Shown: positions 46,378 to 54,697, counted from the stretch's first letter. The stretch is DNA of 64,000 nucleotides from Chelatococcus sp. YT9 (GCF_018398315.1 NZ_JAHBRW010000001.1:2426501-2490500), one strand, 5' to 3'. Translations and numbers: made by a program. The notes: generated by a model not told the origin, from the letters alone.

Positions 46378-46758
46378 TCACTCTCCCTTGAGGGCGGCGC
46401 GGTTGCGGATCTCAGCGAGTAGATCCTTGTAGGCCGCGTACCATTTGGTCTCGTGCTCTGGATCGAGGCTGATCTCCGCGTCCCAGAGCGCCTTCTCTGC
46501 CTTATCGGCGCGGGCTCTCGCTGCAATATAGCGCTCGCATTGCCAGTTGGCATTGCGCTGCGTTTCCGATTGGAACATCATCGCTTCGTTGAGTTGTTCC
46601 TTCATCCTGTCGGCGCGGGCTTTCTCTGCCGCCGCGGCGCGACGGGAGACCAGCAACTCAACCGCCATATCGTGCGTCTCATCCGAGGATGGTGTGCCGC
46701 GACAGATCAATTCTTCAAGGCGGGCATCTGTTACCAGCCGGTATCCGGGCGCGGTCAT
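46378..46758 (-). CDS. Phage hypothetical protein, coiled coil
   Basis: A 126-aa mostly helical protein (RLVTDARLEELICRGTPS, AAAAEKARADRMKEQLNEAM, RADKAEKALWDAEI) likely to form a coiled coil. Its ATG overlaps the stop of the upstream Lar-like gene as ATGA. No family assigned. Confidence 0.65.
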   Translation of the reverse strand: MTAPGYRLVTDARLEELICRGTPSSDETHDMAVELLVSRRAAAAEKARADRMKEQLNEAMMFQSETQRNANWQCERYIAARARADKAEKALWDAEISLDPEHETKWYAAYKDLLAEIRNRAALKGE

Positions 46759-46982
46759 GGGCGGGGCTCCTTTGCGCGTGTGCGCTTGTTCCATTCCCGC
46801 GTCGCATTGCGTTCGCCGCGATGGTTCTCGGAGCTCGGATCGCAACCGTCGCCTTCGCCCGAGGGACCACGCGCCAAGCATGAGTTGCAAATGACGGCGA
46901 AGTCGCCGTAGTCCATGCACTCAACGAAACTGTCAGATGTTCCGCAGAACGGGCACGGCTTGCGTTTCGCGATCCGGGCCAT
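46755..46982 (-). CDS. Lar family restriction-alleviation-like protein
   Basis: A 75-aa protein with the Lar layout: N-terminal PCPFCG, then VICNSCLARGP and a C-terminal WNKR. Lar of the Rac prophage modulates type I restriction; many phage members of this zinc-ribbon family are named by motif only, so anti-restriction activity is inferred. Confidence 0.75.
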   Translation of the reverse strand: MARIAKRKPCPFCGTSDSFVECMDYGDFAVICNSCLARGPSGEGDGCDPSSENHRGERNATREWNKRTRAKEPRP

Positions 46983-47449
46983 TACTTCCCCTCCGGCTTG
47001 CTAAGGGCGGCGATAGATTTAGAGACGGTTTCTTGCCAACCACGATCAAGTGCGGCTGACGCATTTGTACGAATGACAGAGAGAACACCAGGATAGTCAT
47101 TCTTGGTTTGTGCCAAGATATATTCGAGCGTTCCGCGTAGCTGTCTATTCTCTGCCTCCACATCCGGCGACGGATCGGGCTTGTTCTTGTACAGCGGGAC
47201 GATATGCCGAGGATCAAACTCATCAGCTTCGTGCTTGTCCATAGTAACGCTAGACATGCGCCCTGTGTTGCTAGCGATTATCCCCCAAGCAATCGGCTCC
47301 GCATCCGTCACAGCCTCGGCGCGTTCCGTCTCGCGGCCGGCCTTGAACCAATATTCAGCGCGGTCCTTGTCCGATGTGGGCTTGAGCAGCCAAGGCCGCT
47401 CTTTCCACGCTGCCTCAAAATCAGCGCGCTCCTTGTCTGTGTTGGTCAT
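46982..47449 (-). CDS. Phage hypothetical protein
   Basis: A 155-aa soluble protein (FEAAWKERPWLLKPTSDKDR, RHIVPLYKNKPDP, RQLRGTLEYILAQTKND). The aromatic N-terminal part resembles short DUF-type proteins of lambdoid early regions but I cannot name a family. Overlaps its upstream neighbour by four bases. Confidence 0.65.
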   Translation of the reverse strand: MTNTDKERADFEAAWKERPWLLKPTSDKDRAEYWFKAGRETERAEAVTDAEPIAWGIIASNTGRMSSVTMDKHEADEFDPRHIVPLYKNKPDPSPDVEAENRQLRGTLEYILAQTKNDYPGVLSVIRTNASAALDRGWQETVSKSIAALSKPEGK

Positions 47450-47964
47450 GGCTTAACCTCGCGATTTGGCTTGAGGGTGCGCGGCAACGGATACGGCTCA
47501 CTGCTGTTTTTGCTCGGGTTCCAGCATGTCGTCTCGCCCACGCTGGCGCGTTCGGCGCCACCCAGGAAAATTGCCGTGTCAGGGTATTTCGCTTGCAAGT
47601 CTTCCGGCAGCGTAGACCCGGACCAGAGATCAAAGGTCGTGATCCGCTGGCCTGCATAAATCGACGGCTCGATGTACTCGATATCGAACCTTCGACCGGC
47701 CATGCCTCGGAACGATCCGCTTGTACGATCGCCGGGGCGGTAGACGTGCCCCTCTATAATCGTCATTTGGCGATGCTCTTTTGCAAGCCGTTCAGCGAAG
47801 TCGCGCCAGTAGTCGCAGCCAAAGCAAAGGCGTCGTTCCAACATGTTCGTGCGATGCGGTTCGCAATATGTATTCCGAGCTTCTTTCCCGCATTGGACGC
47901 ACGTGAACTCGTGATAGACGACATCAGTCTTAAAGGTCGGCGTGATAACCCTCGGCTCGCTCAT
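47446..47964 (-). CDS. Phage hypothetical protein with zinc-knuckle-like N-terminus
   Basis: A 172-aa protein. The N-terminal third has CVQCGKEARNTYC and LCFGCDYW, a probable zinc-binding fold; the C-terminal part (DTAIFLGGAERASVGETTCW) has no assignment. The start is the ATG that overlaps the upstream gene's stop. Confidence 0.65.
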   Translation of the reverse strand: MSEPRVITPTFKTDVVYHEFTCVQCGKEARNTYCEPHRTNMLERRLCFGCDYWRDFAERLAKEHRQMTIIEGHVYRPGDRTSGSFRGMAGRRFDIEYIEPSIYAGQRITTFDLWSGSTLPEDLQAKYPDTAIFLGGAERASVGETTCWNPSKNSSEPYPLPRTLKPNREVKP

Positions 47965-48386
47965 GGCTTCTTCTCCGCGAGGGCTTCGATGCCAGCGAAT
48001 GGCGGAAGTTTCTTCTCGATATTGTCCATCACCAAGCGCATCAGTTCGCCATACGCCTCGCGCTTTGCCTGTTCGCAGAGACGGGTGAAGGCCCACAGAA
48101 GAATAGGGCGAAGCTCTTCAGCGGTGACGCCCATCTGTTCCGGGTCGTCATCAGGGCTGGTTCTGTCCGAAAGCTCAGCTATCTCGCGGATAACCTCATC
48201 AGCAAGTTTCTCATCCCCCACATCAGGAGCGGCGGGAAGGGCGCGGGAGGCGAGGGCTCTTTCTACTTCGGCGGCAATCGTGCTGACCTTGAAAGGCGCT
48301 GTGATATCGTCGCGGTAACATTGCCGCTTTATCCATTGGAGTGCTTCCACCACGCGCCGCAACTCCGCGATCTCATCGGGGGTCAT
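47961..48386 (-). CDS. Phage hypothetical protein
   Basis: A 141-aa helical protein beginning MTPDEIAELRRVVEALQWIK, with an acidic middle (AELSDRTSPDDDPEQMG). No family recognised. Coupled to both neighbours by short overlaps. Confidence 0.6.
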   Translation of the reverse strand: MTPDEIAELRRVVEALQWIKRQCYRDDITAPFKVSTIAAEVERALASRALPAAPDVGDEKLADEVIREIAELSDRTSPDDDPEQMGVTAEELRPILLWAFTRLCEQAKREAYGELMRLVMDNIEKKLPPFAGIEALAEKKP

Positions 48387-48780
48387 CTGGATTTTCCTTG
48401 TATGGGGAGGCGGCGAGCACTGCGTCATACGACGCATGGTCGATCGCGACCTGATAAGGGTCAGCCACGCGCTGGCGGGATAGCAAATCGGCATCCCCGT
48501 CAGAACCGCCGCGTGATTTGTATTGGACGAACCAACTCACGTAGCGGACATCGTCCGTTAGATCCTTCGGCACCACCACCCCCTCACCATCCATCAGCGC
48601 AAGTGCTGCGGCGTCGGTGAGGTGGAGGGCTTTGAGGATGGCGTCGGCCTTTCGCAAGGCGTCCGCTTTGCTTTGCGCAACAATGTCGGACGCCCATACA
48701 TCATCCGAGCTTCCATCACCGACATAGGGAATGAATGAATGCGGGTCGATAAGCCTCGCCAGCCGCTCACGCGCTTCCAT
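48373..48780 (-). CDS. Phage hypothetical protein
   Basis: A 135-aa protein (RERLARLIDPHSFIPYVGDG, ADALRKADAILKALHLTDAA). No named family. It overlaps the next gene by 14 bases. Confidence 0.6.
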   Translation of the reverse strand: MEARERLARLIDPHSFIPYVGDGSSDDVWASDIVAQSKADALRKADAILKALHLTDAAALALMDGEGVVVPKDLTDDVRYVSWFVQYKSRGGSDGDADLLSRQRVADPYQVAIDHASYDAVLAASPYKENPDDPR

Positions 48781-48994
48781 GGCTGGCCTCCAGCTTGGAG
48801 AGGAGGGCGCGGGCCTCGTCGCGTGTCCGCTCTATGTCCGCTCGCCCGCAAACGTGCCCGCCCTCACACTCGCATTCGTTGCTGTCGAGCCAGAAAGTTA
48901 GGTGCTTATCCACACGATGGAGGAAGGCGGCACCAACGGAAAGCTGGGGCTTTTTGGCACGCCTCGGCGTGGCCTCGCGTGTGTCAGTCGGCAT
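48767..48994 (-). CDS. Small phage protein with Cys/His cluster
   Basis: A 75-aa protein with a basic start (REATPRRAKKPQ) and a possible metal site NECECEGGHVCGRADIE. The ATG at 48994 overlaps the upstream gene. Unknown function. Confidence 0.6.
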   Translation of the reverse strand: MPTDTREATPRRAKKPQLSVGAAFLHRVDKHLTFWLDSNECECEGGHVCGRADIERTRDEARALLSKLEASHGSA

Positions 48995-49709
48995 GCTCAG
49001 CCTCCATCTGATCGATGTTGCAGCGGTGCGCGGAGAAGGTGTAGGCGGCAACCCAGGGGTTGGCTTCCCATGAGCCAGGACCGTTGATCTCGGTCCAAAG
49101 CGCGGCATAGGCCATTCGTGGCGTGGGGTATCGCCAACCTTCGCGGCGCCACGTCCATGTGTCGTGCATGGGGTCATCGCCGATCGCCGATCGTTCAAAG
49201 ATCCCCTCCGCGATCGCGTCTTCCTCGCTGATGTCCTGGAGACGTTGGACGCGGACGTCCGTGGCGACCAGTGTCAGGCGCGATGCCCAGCGGGGCATGT
49301 GGATAGATGGCTTCCACCTGGCCTTGCCAAATTCTGGATGCTCATGGGCGTTGGTCGCGGCATAGACAATGCCGTCGCCAACCGGGCAGGCGAAACCGCC
49401 ATTGGCCGCGCAGCATTCATCGACTGTTCTGCCCAACGTCTCGCCAGGAGCCAGATCCTTGATGAACGTCCAGTTCCAGCTCTCGCGGACATAGAGCCGG
49501 TCGCCCTCGTTGATCCGCTGCCGGACCTTGAAAGGCCCGATCGGCGTGTTGAAGAAGTGGCTATCCGGCTCGTCCGAGGCGTAGTGGATGCCCGCGTACC
49601 GCGCACCCTCGGGCGGCTGCGGCTTAATAATCCGCCGCGTCTGCGTCTTCCGGCCTTCAAGCAGAGCGCGGACCATCGGCCCGCTGAACAGGATAGGACG
49701 ATCAGCCAT
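48984..49709 (-). CDS. Phage ASCH/PUA-like domain protein
   Basis: A 241-aa protein beginning PILFSGPMVRALLEGRKTQT, the signature of a widespread phage family often annotated as morphogenesis or ASCH-domain protein, with further GDRLYVRESWNW and a C-terminal YAALWTEINGPGSWEANPW. ASCH folds bind RNA or nucleotides; the role in phages is unproven. Confidence 0.82.
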   Translation of the reverse strand: MADRPILFSGPMVRALLEGRKTQTRRIIKPQPPEGARYAGIHYASDEPDSHFFNTPIGPFKVRQRINEGDRLYVRESWNWTFIKDLAPGETLGRTVDECCAANGGFACPVGDGIVYAATNAHEHPEFGKARWKPSIHMPRWASRLTLVATDVRVQRLQDISEEDAIAEGIFERSAIGDDPMHDTWTWRREGWRYPTPRMAYAALWTEINGPGSWEANPWVAAYTFSAHRCNIDQMEAEHAD

Positions 49710-50136
49710 CCGCCTTCTCCATCTGCGCTATCAAAGCCCTGAAGAGTGCGGTGAGGAGGGCGAGGGGTTCGGTTTTACTGGTGGCTGTTACCTTGTTGCT
49801 TTTAGAGCCGTGCCATCCCTCGCGGTCGCACTCCCACAAGGATGCCCGCGCAAGGTTGCCCCATAACGAGACCTCACGCGCCCAACCCGGCAACACCCGC
49901 TCCACGAGCGCAATGGCGGCGTCGAGGGATGAGGTGTATGGAAACGCCTTCTCTTGCTCTATCGACTTCCCGGCCTCGTCGTATCCCCATCCGCGCCAAT
50001 CCACGGACCAGTCCCAAGGCTGATCCAAGGCAATGGATACGGCCCTATCGAGCCAAATATCCGCCCCGCCCGCCTTCTCAAGATCCGCGAGGACAGAGCG
50101 GTAGGCGATCAGCTTTTCTTTGACTTCGGCGCTCAT
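49702..50136 (-). CDS. Phage hypothetical protein
   Basis: A 144-aa protein (ADIWLDRAVSIALDQPWDWS, ALVERVLPGWAREVSLWGNL) rich in aromatic residues. Start ATG 50136 chosen by composition. It resembles a small family of Rhizobiales phage proteins of unknown function. Confidence 0.65.
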   Translation of the reverse strand: MSAEVKEKLIAYRSVLADLEKAGGADIWLDRAVSIALDQPWDWSVDWRGWGYDEAGKSIEQEKAFPYTSSLDAAIALVERVLPGWAREVSLWGNLARASLWECDREGWHGSKSNKVTATSKTEPLALLTALFRALIAQMEKADG

Positions 50137-50262
50137 CTGCTGCTGCCTCTTATAAGTTAACAATTTTACGTCAGCCGTTAACTTTCCTGTGGAAAGCAAT
50201 GTGGGCTTTGCTACACTCCCGCCACGGGCGCTGGGGAGCGCCTTTTCTCTTGGGGGAGAGAG

Positions 50263-50496
50263 ATGATCTGCAATGCGGATGGACCTATTACAGTTACAAC
50301 GTGGGAAATAGTTTCTGAGATTGACGGAAGCGTTGCTTTGTTTCTGCTTTCATCGCGCGGGAAATGTATATTGAGGCCCAACAGTCCGACCGGTATTGAA
50401 TGGTCGATGACCAGGGAACAGGCGTTGCGGCTTAGCGCTGATCTTGAGGCGGCGGCATCACGCGACCGGATCAGCCGTAAAATGGTCGCGGCTTAA
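50263..50496 (+). CDS. Phage hypothetical protein
   Basis: A 77-aa plus-strand protein (TTWEIVSEIDGSVALFLLSS, REQALRLSADLEAA) with GGGGGAGAG just before the ATG, the clearest ribosome-binding site in the block. It is the only plus-strand gene between 46.2 and 53.0 kb; unknown function. Confidence 0.65.
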   Translation: MICNADGPITVTTWEIVSEIDGSVALFLLSSRGKCILRPNSPTGIEWSMTREQALRLSADLEAAASRDRISRKMVAA

Positions 50497-50497
50497 C

Positions 50498-50752
50498 TCA
50501 CCGCCAATACGTCACGCCATCGTCACACAGAAACCCGGTCTTGCCGGGTATCGTGATGGTCTGGAAATTCAGCGACCCATCGGTCGCGACACCATACCCA
50601 AAGCCAGCGCTAGGCGTCGCCTTGCCCACGACTTTGCAGTTGTGGGCAATGGCGAAGCGTTCCCAATTCTGCTGATCTTGCCAGACGGCGAGGGCGAGGA
50701 AGCCAAAGAGCCCTACCATGCCGGAGCCCCAGAGGAGAGGGGAGTCGATCAT
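50498..50752 (-). CDS. Small phage membrane protein
   Basis: An 84-aa protein with one N-terminal transmembrane helix (WGSGMVGLFGFLALAVW) and a conserved-looking end (PGKTGFLCDDGVTYWR). I recall similar proteins in other Rhizobiales prophages; function unknown. Four-base overlap with its upstream gene. Confidence 0.7.
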   Translation of the reverse strand: MIDSPLLWGSGMVGLFGFLALAVWQDQQNWERFAIAHNCKVVGKATPSAGFGYGVATDGSLNFQTITIPGKTGFLCDDGVTYWR

Positions 50753-51135
50753 GGGGTCAGGCCCCGCTTAGCCTTGGCACGGGAAAGTATGGTGAGTAGG
50801 TCGACCGGAGGGTCGGGATCCCTAGCTTCCGCCATAGTCAGGGCCGCACCGATGCGATCCTCGACGCCGGCAGACGGGGCATAGCCACCCCAAACGGCGA
50901 TCCGCTCAAGCTCGTCTCGTGCCAGCTTCAGCGCCTCCACCAGTTCATCATGCGCGTTGACCGCGCAAATGATGAACCAAGGATCGCCTTCTGCTCCCCC
51001 GTCTAGGTAGAGGTGGCCGATGTACCCGTCGCCGTCTTGCGGGCCGTGACGTAGTAGAACATGAGCGCCCATGCTGCCGCCGCGAGTTCGCTCGATCCAC
51101 CAAGGCCCCGGCGTCCGTTCTCTTAACCCGTCCAT
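50749..51135 (-). CDS. Phage hypothetical protein
   Basis: A 128-aa protein (RTPGPWWIERTRGGSMGAHV, then DPWFIICAVNAHDELVEALK) resembling ead/Ea22-like phage early proteins. GGGAGAGG precedes the ATG. Role unknown. Confidence 0.7.
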   Translation of the reverse strand: MDGLRERTPGPWWIERTRGGSMGAHVLLRHGPQDGDGYIGHLYLDGGAEGDPWFIICAVNAHDELVEALKLARDELERIAVWGGYAPSAGVEDRIGAALTMAEARDPDPPVDLLTILSRAKAKRGLTP

Positions 51136-51194
51136 AGACACACCTCTCCCGTCTGCGCCTAAGCCGCGCCCGTAAAGCTGATTGTGGAAGTGAT

Positions 51195-51332
51195 TCAGAC
51201 GTCCCAGTCGGGATCGAGCATGCGGTTGCGGCTGTGCCACCAGTCTCGGACGGCACGAACCGCAACCGCCGCACAGGCGCCAGCTAAGAACGCTATCCCC
51301 ATTAGCGCTGTGGCGCCCTGTTCAGTGGCCAT
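51195..51332 (-). CDS. Tiny membrane protein
   Basis: A 45-aa protein with one transmembrane helix (TALMGIAFLAGACAAVAVRA) and a polar end (DWWHSRNRMLDPDWDV). Its ATG overlaps the end of the DnaA-domain gene by 11 bases. Unknown. Confidence 0.5.
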   Translation of the reverse strand: MATEQGATALMGIAFLAGACAAVAVRAVRDWWHSRNRMLDPDWDV

Positions 51333-51822
51333 CCCCGAACCTCCGGACATAGCGGGCGGCGAGAATGGCCGCGTCGATGTCGTCGATCCGCTGCTCGGCT
51401 GGAACACGCCTAGCGTTGGGCTCGCGGCGGCGTTCGTGGGGGATGCGCTGGAGTTCGTAGGATCTTAAGGTGCGAAGGTGTCGGAGGATGTGGGGCGCCT
51501 TGAGAGACGTATGGAGGCCATTGAAGAGCCAGCGCAGCTGCTTCGGGTGCTCGACGAAGTCTCGGGCAACCGCCTTGAGGTGGCTGACGTTTGCCGACTT
51601 ATTCCGTTGCTTGTTGAGCGCATAGACGACCGTTGTATGGTCGAGCCCAAGCGCAGCCCCAATCTCCGATACCGCCATAGCGCAGTCGTGTCTTAATCTG
51701 CGGATTGTCTCATGCCGCGCGCTGACAGCGGCACGAGACCTCGAGGGCGACAATATGATGTGGGCTGGAACACGCATTGAGGCGGCCGTCTCGCGAACCA
51801 CTTCTTGCACAGCAGGAGTCAT
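51322..51822 (-). CDS. Protein with DnaA C-terminal (domain IV-like) DNA-binding domain
   Basis: A 166-aa protein whose first half matches the double-strand DNA-binding domain of DnaA: SRSRAAVSARHETIRRLRHD, then MAVSEIGAALGLDHTTVVYA. It lacks the AAA+ domain. Such stand-alone domains occur in phages and may steer host DnaA or control transcription at DnaA-box-like sites. GGAGGA precedes the ATG. Target sites are unknown. Confidence 0.82.
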   Translation of the reverse strand: MTPAVQEVVRETAASMRVPAHIILSPSRSRAAVSARHETIRRLRHDCAMAVSEIGAALGLDHTTVVYALNKQRNKSANVSHLKAVARDFVEHPKQLRWLFNGLHTSLKAPHILRHLRTLRSYELQRIPHERRREPNARRVPAEQRIDDIDAAILAARYVRRFGDGH

Positions 51823-52109
51823 GAAATCCTCCCGCTGCGCTTGGCCAAGCAATATTCGAGTAAATTAAGGTAGGCGTCGACAATATGATCGTTATGAAAA
51901 CCACGGGCGAGGGTCTTGGCGATTTCCGCCGAGCCCACGTAAGACACTATCGTCAAGCCGTCTTCCAGCTTGATCTCCAATTGTGGGCCAATTGCCTTGA
52001 CCTCTACGCCCTTTACCACGGTGGATTCTCCTGCCGGTAATCTTCTTGTTGGGAGCGTTAGCGGGAGAGGTCTTCTTCTGGGGGTGGTGTGGGTGGTTGT
52101 TTCCATCAT
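51819..52109 (-). CDS. Phage hypothetical protein
   Basis: A 96-aa protein with a Thr/Arg/Pro-rich start and a compact middle (VKAIGPQLEIKLEDGLTIVS, SAEIAKTLARGFHNDHIVDA). It overlaps the DnaA-domain gene start as ATGA. No family recognised. Confidence 0.6.
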   Translation of the reverse strand: MMETTTHTTPRRRPLPLTLPTRRLPAGESTVVKGVEVKAIGPQLEIKLEDGLTIVSYVGSAEIAKTLARGFHNDHIVDAYLNLLEYCLAKRSGRIS

Positions 52110-52189
52110 CGCTTTGTCCTCTGTGCTGCGATGATTGGAATTTACACGAGATTCGAATTCCGTCAAGTGAATTCATATCAGAGGAATTC

Positions 52190-52915
52190 TCAGCTGGACC
52201 CGGCAAGAATGATTTTGTGAATTGCCCTCACACGAGCCAACGGCACGGGAGGCAGATCGATGGACTTCGGATTGAACTCGTGGAGAATCAGGCCTTCGTC
52301 GCCCTGGCCGACGTATTGCTTGACGATCCCTTCTGTGGGCTCGGACTCGCCTTCATCACTCAACTGGACAACGACAAAGTCTCCGCGTGCGACGGGGAGT
52401 CGAGGGTGCACGTAAACGGTTTCGCCTGGGAAATACCTCGGCTCCATCGATTCGCCGTAGACAAAGACCGCGTAAGCGCCACTCACATGCTCGAGCTGCG
52501 GGGGGCACGGCACAACGTCATATGTGGAGTCGCTGATGCGGAATGAGCCAGTGTTTCCGCCAGCCGCGTAGCCCAAAACAGGGAGCGTCTTATTCCCTTG
52601 GGGCGGCATTTGAGGAAGCGGCCCGAACGTGCCGAGGGGCTTCGCTGAGCCCTTAACACGAAACCGCGTCATGACGGGCGGGTCATTCGGCGCCGCGCCC
52701 TCTTCCTGCATGCGTGCCTCGTTCAAGATTCGAAGCGCCTCGGCCTCGTCCATGCCAAGTGCCGCAGCGATTCGGAGAAAGTTTCGCGGAACCCTGGACT
52801 TCCCGAGTTCGATTTTGTTGACGGTGCTGGCGTCCAGACCGACTAGTTCGGCGAGGTATGGTTGAGTCCATCCTCGCGCTTCGCGCTCTTTTCGAACACG
52901 GTCCCCGAGCGTCAT
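52190..52915 (-). CDS. CI-like phage repressor (HTH plus S24 self-cleavage domain)
   Basis: A 241-aa repressor. The N-terminal XRE helix-turn-helix is TQPYLAELVGLDASTVNKIE. The C-terminal LexA/S24 domain has the scissile Ala-Gly in LGYAAGGNTGSF, catalytic Ser in VYGESMEPRYFPGET and Lys in GIVKQYVG. It would hold the prophage dormant and be inactivated through RecA-stimulated self-cleavage after DNA damage. It is divergent from the antirepressor region, and palindromes between them are probable operators. Confidence 0.92.
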   Translation of the reverse strand: MTLGDRVRKEREARGWTQPYLAELVGLDASTVNKIELGKSRVPRNFLRIAAALGMDEAEALRILNEARMQEEGAAPNDPPVMTRFRVKGSAKPLGTFGPLPQMPPQGNKTLPVLGYAAGGNTGSFRISDSTYDVVPCPPQLEHVSGAYAVFVYGESMEPRYFPGETVYVHPRLPVARGDFVVVQLSDEGESEPTEGIVKQYVGQGDEGLILHEFNPKSIDLPPVPLARVRAIHKIILAGSS

Positions 52916-52926
52916 TTTTAATACCC

Positions 52927-53013
52927 TTCAGAGAAAAGTTTTCTGAATTCTCTATTTCACACAACGGCTTAGATTTCAATGGCGCGAAGCGGGAAGGAAA
53001 ATCACGAGAATTC
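52927..53013. promoter_or_regulatory. Candidate repressor operators in the repressor-early intergenic region
   Basis: A near-palindrome (TTCAGAGAAAAGTTTTCTGA, 52927-52946) contains the perfect AGAAAA-G-TTTTCT. GAATTCTC (52945-52952) recurs inverted as GAGAATTC (53006-53013) beside the rightward -35 box, and a similar GGAATTCTC lies at 52183-52191. Recurrence around both sides of the repressor fits operator sites; binding is untested. Confidence 0.4.
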
Positions 53014-53015
53014 GT

Positions 53016-53044
53016 TTGACAGAATTAGAATCTTCGGCAATATT
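53016..53044 (+). promoter_or_regulatory. Candidate rightward early promoter
   Basis: TTGACA (53016-53021) and AATATT (53039-53044) are separated by 17 bases, with the GAGAATTC site directly upstream. It would transcribe the small gene at 53074 and the antirepressor. Confidence 0.5.
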
Positions 53045-53073
53045 CCATCATCCCAAACAGCGCGAGCCACGCC

Positions 53074-53271
53074 ATGAGACAGACGCAATTCCGTCCGCTC
53101 TTTGACTTCCGCAACAAACGTCAGCGCATGCTGAGCTTCTCGCCTGGTGCCAGGCGCGATGAAGACAGCTACCACCCATATGTCGACCCCGACTTCGATC
53201 GCCACGGCGGTCGCGTCTCCCTCTCGCCCGATACCGGGCGCCGCCTCGCCGCCCGCCGGCTGGAGGTGTGA
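53074..53271 (+). CDS. Small early protein before the antirepressor
   Basis: A 65-aa basic, Asp/Arg-rich protein (FRPLFDFRNKRQRMLSFSPG, YVDPDFDRHGGRVSLSPDTG). It ends one base before the next ATG, whose GGAGG lies in its last codons, so the two are translationally linked. No family and a weak ribosome-binding site. Confidence 0.45.
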   Translation: MRQTQFRPLFDFRNKRQRMLSFSPGARRDEDSYHPYVDPDFDRHGGRVSLSPDTGRRLAARRLEV

Positions 53272-53272
53272 C

Positions 53273-53968
53273 ATGGGCAAATCAGTCACCTCCTTTGAAT
53301 TCGCCATCGACACACAGAACCATAATGTGCGGGTGGTCGATATCGACGGTGCGCCGTGGTTCGTGGCAGCTGATGTGTGCAAGGTGCTTGGCCACAGCAA
53401 CACAACGGTGGCTATCCGCATACTCAGCGACGACGAACAGGCTAAATCCGATTTAGGGTCACCCCGCCCAGCTAATATCATCTCCGAATCCGGACTCTAC
53501 AAACTCATCATGCGGTCGGATAAGCCGCAGGCCCGCACATTTCAGGACTGGGTCACGCGAACCGTCCTACCCGCCATCCGAAAAGACGGCGCCTATATCA
53601 AAGGCGAGGAGAAGGTCGCCTCCGGCGAACTCTCGGACGACGAGTTTGTTCTTCGCGCCATTACCCTCCTGCAGACGAAGGTCGAGCGGCTCACGGCTGA
53701 GCGCGATGCTCTCGCGGCCCAGTCCGCCTTTATGACCTTGGATCAGTACCGGGCGGCTAGCCGAGCGTCATGGCATTGGAGCTACAGGCGCACTCTTGCG
53801 GCGGCGGCAAGCAAGCTGGCCCGAGAGCGCGGCATCAAGCTCGAGAAGCACACCCGCGAATATACGCGGGACGGGCAGAAACTCACAGGCGCGGTCAACA
53901 TTTATCCGCGCGGATTGCTCGACGAGGCACGTCACAAGGTCGGCGAGCCGGCTCAGTTCGCGGCTTAA
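53273..53968 (+). CDS. BRO-N family phage antirepressor
   Basis: A 231-aa protein with an N-terminal BRO domain (VRVVDIDGAPWFVAADVCKV, NTTVAIRILSDDEQA, ESGLYKLIMRSDKPQARTF, DWVTRTVLPAIRKDG) and a C-terminal helical region with a basic segment. BRO antirepressors bind DNA or the CI repressor to favour lytic growth. GGAGG precedes the ATG. Confidence 0.88.
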   Translation: MGKSVTSFEFAIDTQNHNVRVVDIDGAPWFVAADVCKVLGHSNTTVAIRILSDDEQAKSDLGSPRPANIISESGLYKLIMRSDKPQARTFQDWVTRTVLPAIRKDGAYIKGEEKVASGELSDDEFVLRAITLLQTKVERLTAERDALAAQSAFMTLDQYRAASRASWHWSYRRTLAAAASKLARERGIKLEKHTREYTRDGQKLTGAVNIYPRGLLDEARHKVGEPAQFAA

Positions 53969-53982
53969 AGAAAGATACCGGA

Positions 53983-54528
53983 ATGACACCAGCACCAGAC
54001 CTGAGATTACATCCGATCGAGCCTGAGAGCGCGACCAGTATCGCCGCGCGTCTCCTGGATGAATGCGGCGGAGATCGCTCAGCCGCGTCGAAGAAACTGA
54101 TATCGGTGGCACGTCGCCGCAGGGACTGGCACGAGGATATTTTTCGCCGATGGGCGGACGTTGCAATAGGCGAAGCGGCTCGCGCTCGAAACGAGGCTAT
54201 TCGGACGCCCCTTCGCGTTGAGCCCACGCCAACCAGCCTAAACAGGGCGCGGACCAGAGCAGCGCGGTTTGGCGCGGCGGTGACCCACAGCATCCTCGAC
54301 TACGAGCTTCGCCTGAACGGCAAGTCCATTTTGCTGAAGAATGCGACCGCCGAGGAAGTGCTCGCTGTCGCCCAGCACTACCTCTCGCAGGGCACAACGA
54401 TGATCCGCACCGGGCGGTGGCTCGAGCGCGTCGCGGCATCAGTGCCGGACGGCAAGCGCGTCGGCGAGGTCTTGGGCGTGAAGGAATTGGAGAGGCTGCA
54501 GACGACCTCTCGGAAGGAAGCCGCGTGA
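53983..54528 (+). CDS. Phage hypothetical protein
   Basis: A 181-aa helical protein (ATSIAARLLDECGGDRSAAS, ATAEEVLAVAQHYLSQGTTM). It starts 14 bases after the antirepressor and ends five bases before the first hairpin unit of the array. No family recognised. Confidence 0.65.
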   Translation: MTPAPDLRLHPIEPESATSIAARLLDECGGDRSAASKKLISVARRRRDWHEDIFRRWADVAIGEAARARNEAIRTPLRVEPTPTSLNRARTRAARFGAAVTHSILDYELRLNGKSILLKNATAEEVLAVAQHYLSQGTTMIRTGRWLERVAASVPDGKRVGEVLGVKELERLQTTSRKEAA

Positions 54529-54533
54529 GCGGC

Positions 54534-54581
54534 GGGGCGGGCCAGTCGATCGGCGCAACCCACATGCGATGCGCCCGCCCC
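54534..54581. repeat. Hairpin unit 1
   Basis: Arms GGGGCGGGC/GCCCGCCCC (9 bp, perfect). Core 54543-54572 has the exact CGCAACCCA. Arms are identical to those of unit 8, on the other side of the gene. Confidence 0.9.
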
Positions 54582-54590
54582 TACTGAATT

Positions 54591-54634
54591 CGTGGGCCAC
54601 AGTTCAAACGCAAACCATCGTCGGGGCGCCCACG
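54591..54634. repeat. Hairpin unit 2
   Basis: Arms CGTGGGC/GCCCACG (7 bp). Core 54598-54627 with motif variant CGCAAACCA. Confidence 0.85.
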
Positions 54635-54641
54635 TACCTCT

Positions 54642-54689
54642 TTGGCTGGCCAATGTTCCCGCGCAACCCAATGGATTGTCGCCAGCCAA
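54642..54689. repeat. Hairpin unit 3
   Basis: Arms TTGGCTGGC/GCCAGCCAA (9 bp). Core 54651-54680 with exact motif; core ends CAAT...ATTG could pair. Confidence 0.9.
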
Positions 54690-54697
54690 TTCTATGA

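Noticed and set aside
49040-49060. Extra CAACCCA-containing hairpin unit
   Set aside because: The motif there lies in a coding region with no GGC/GCC arms and no 30-nt core spacing.
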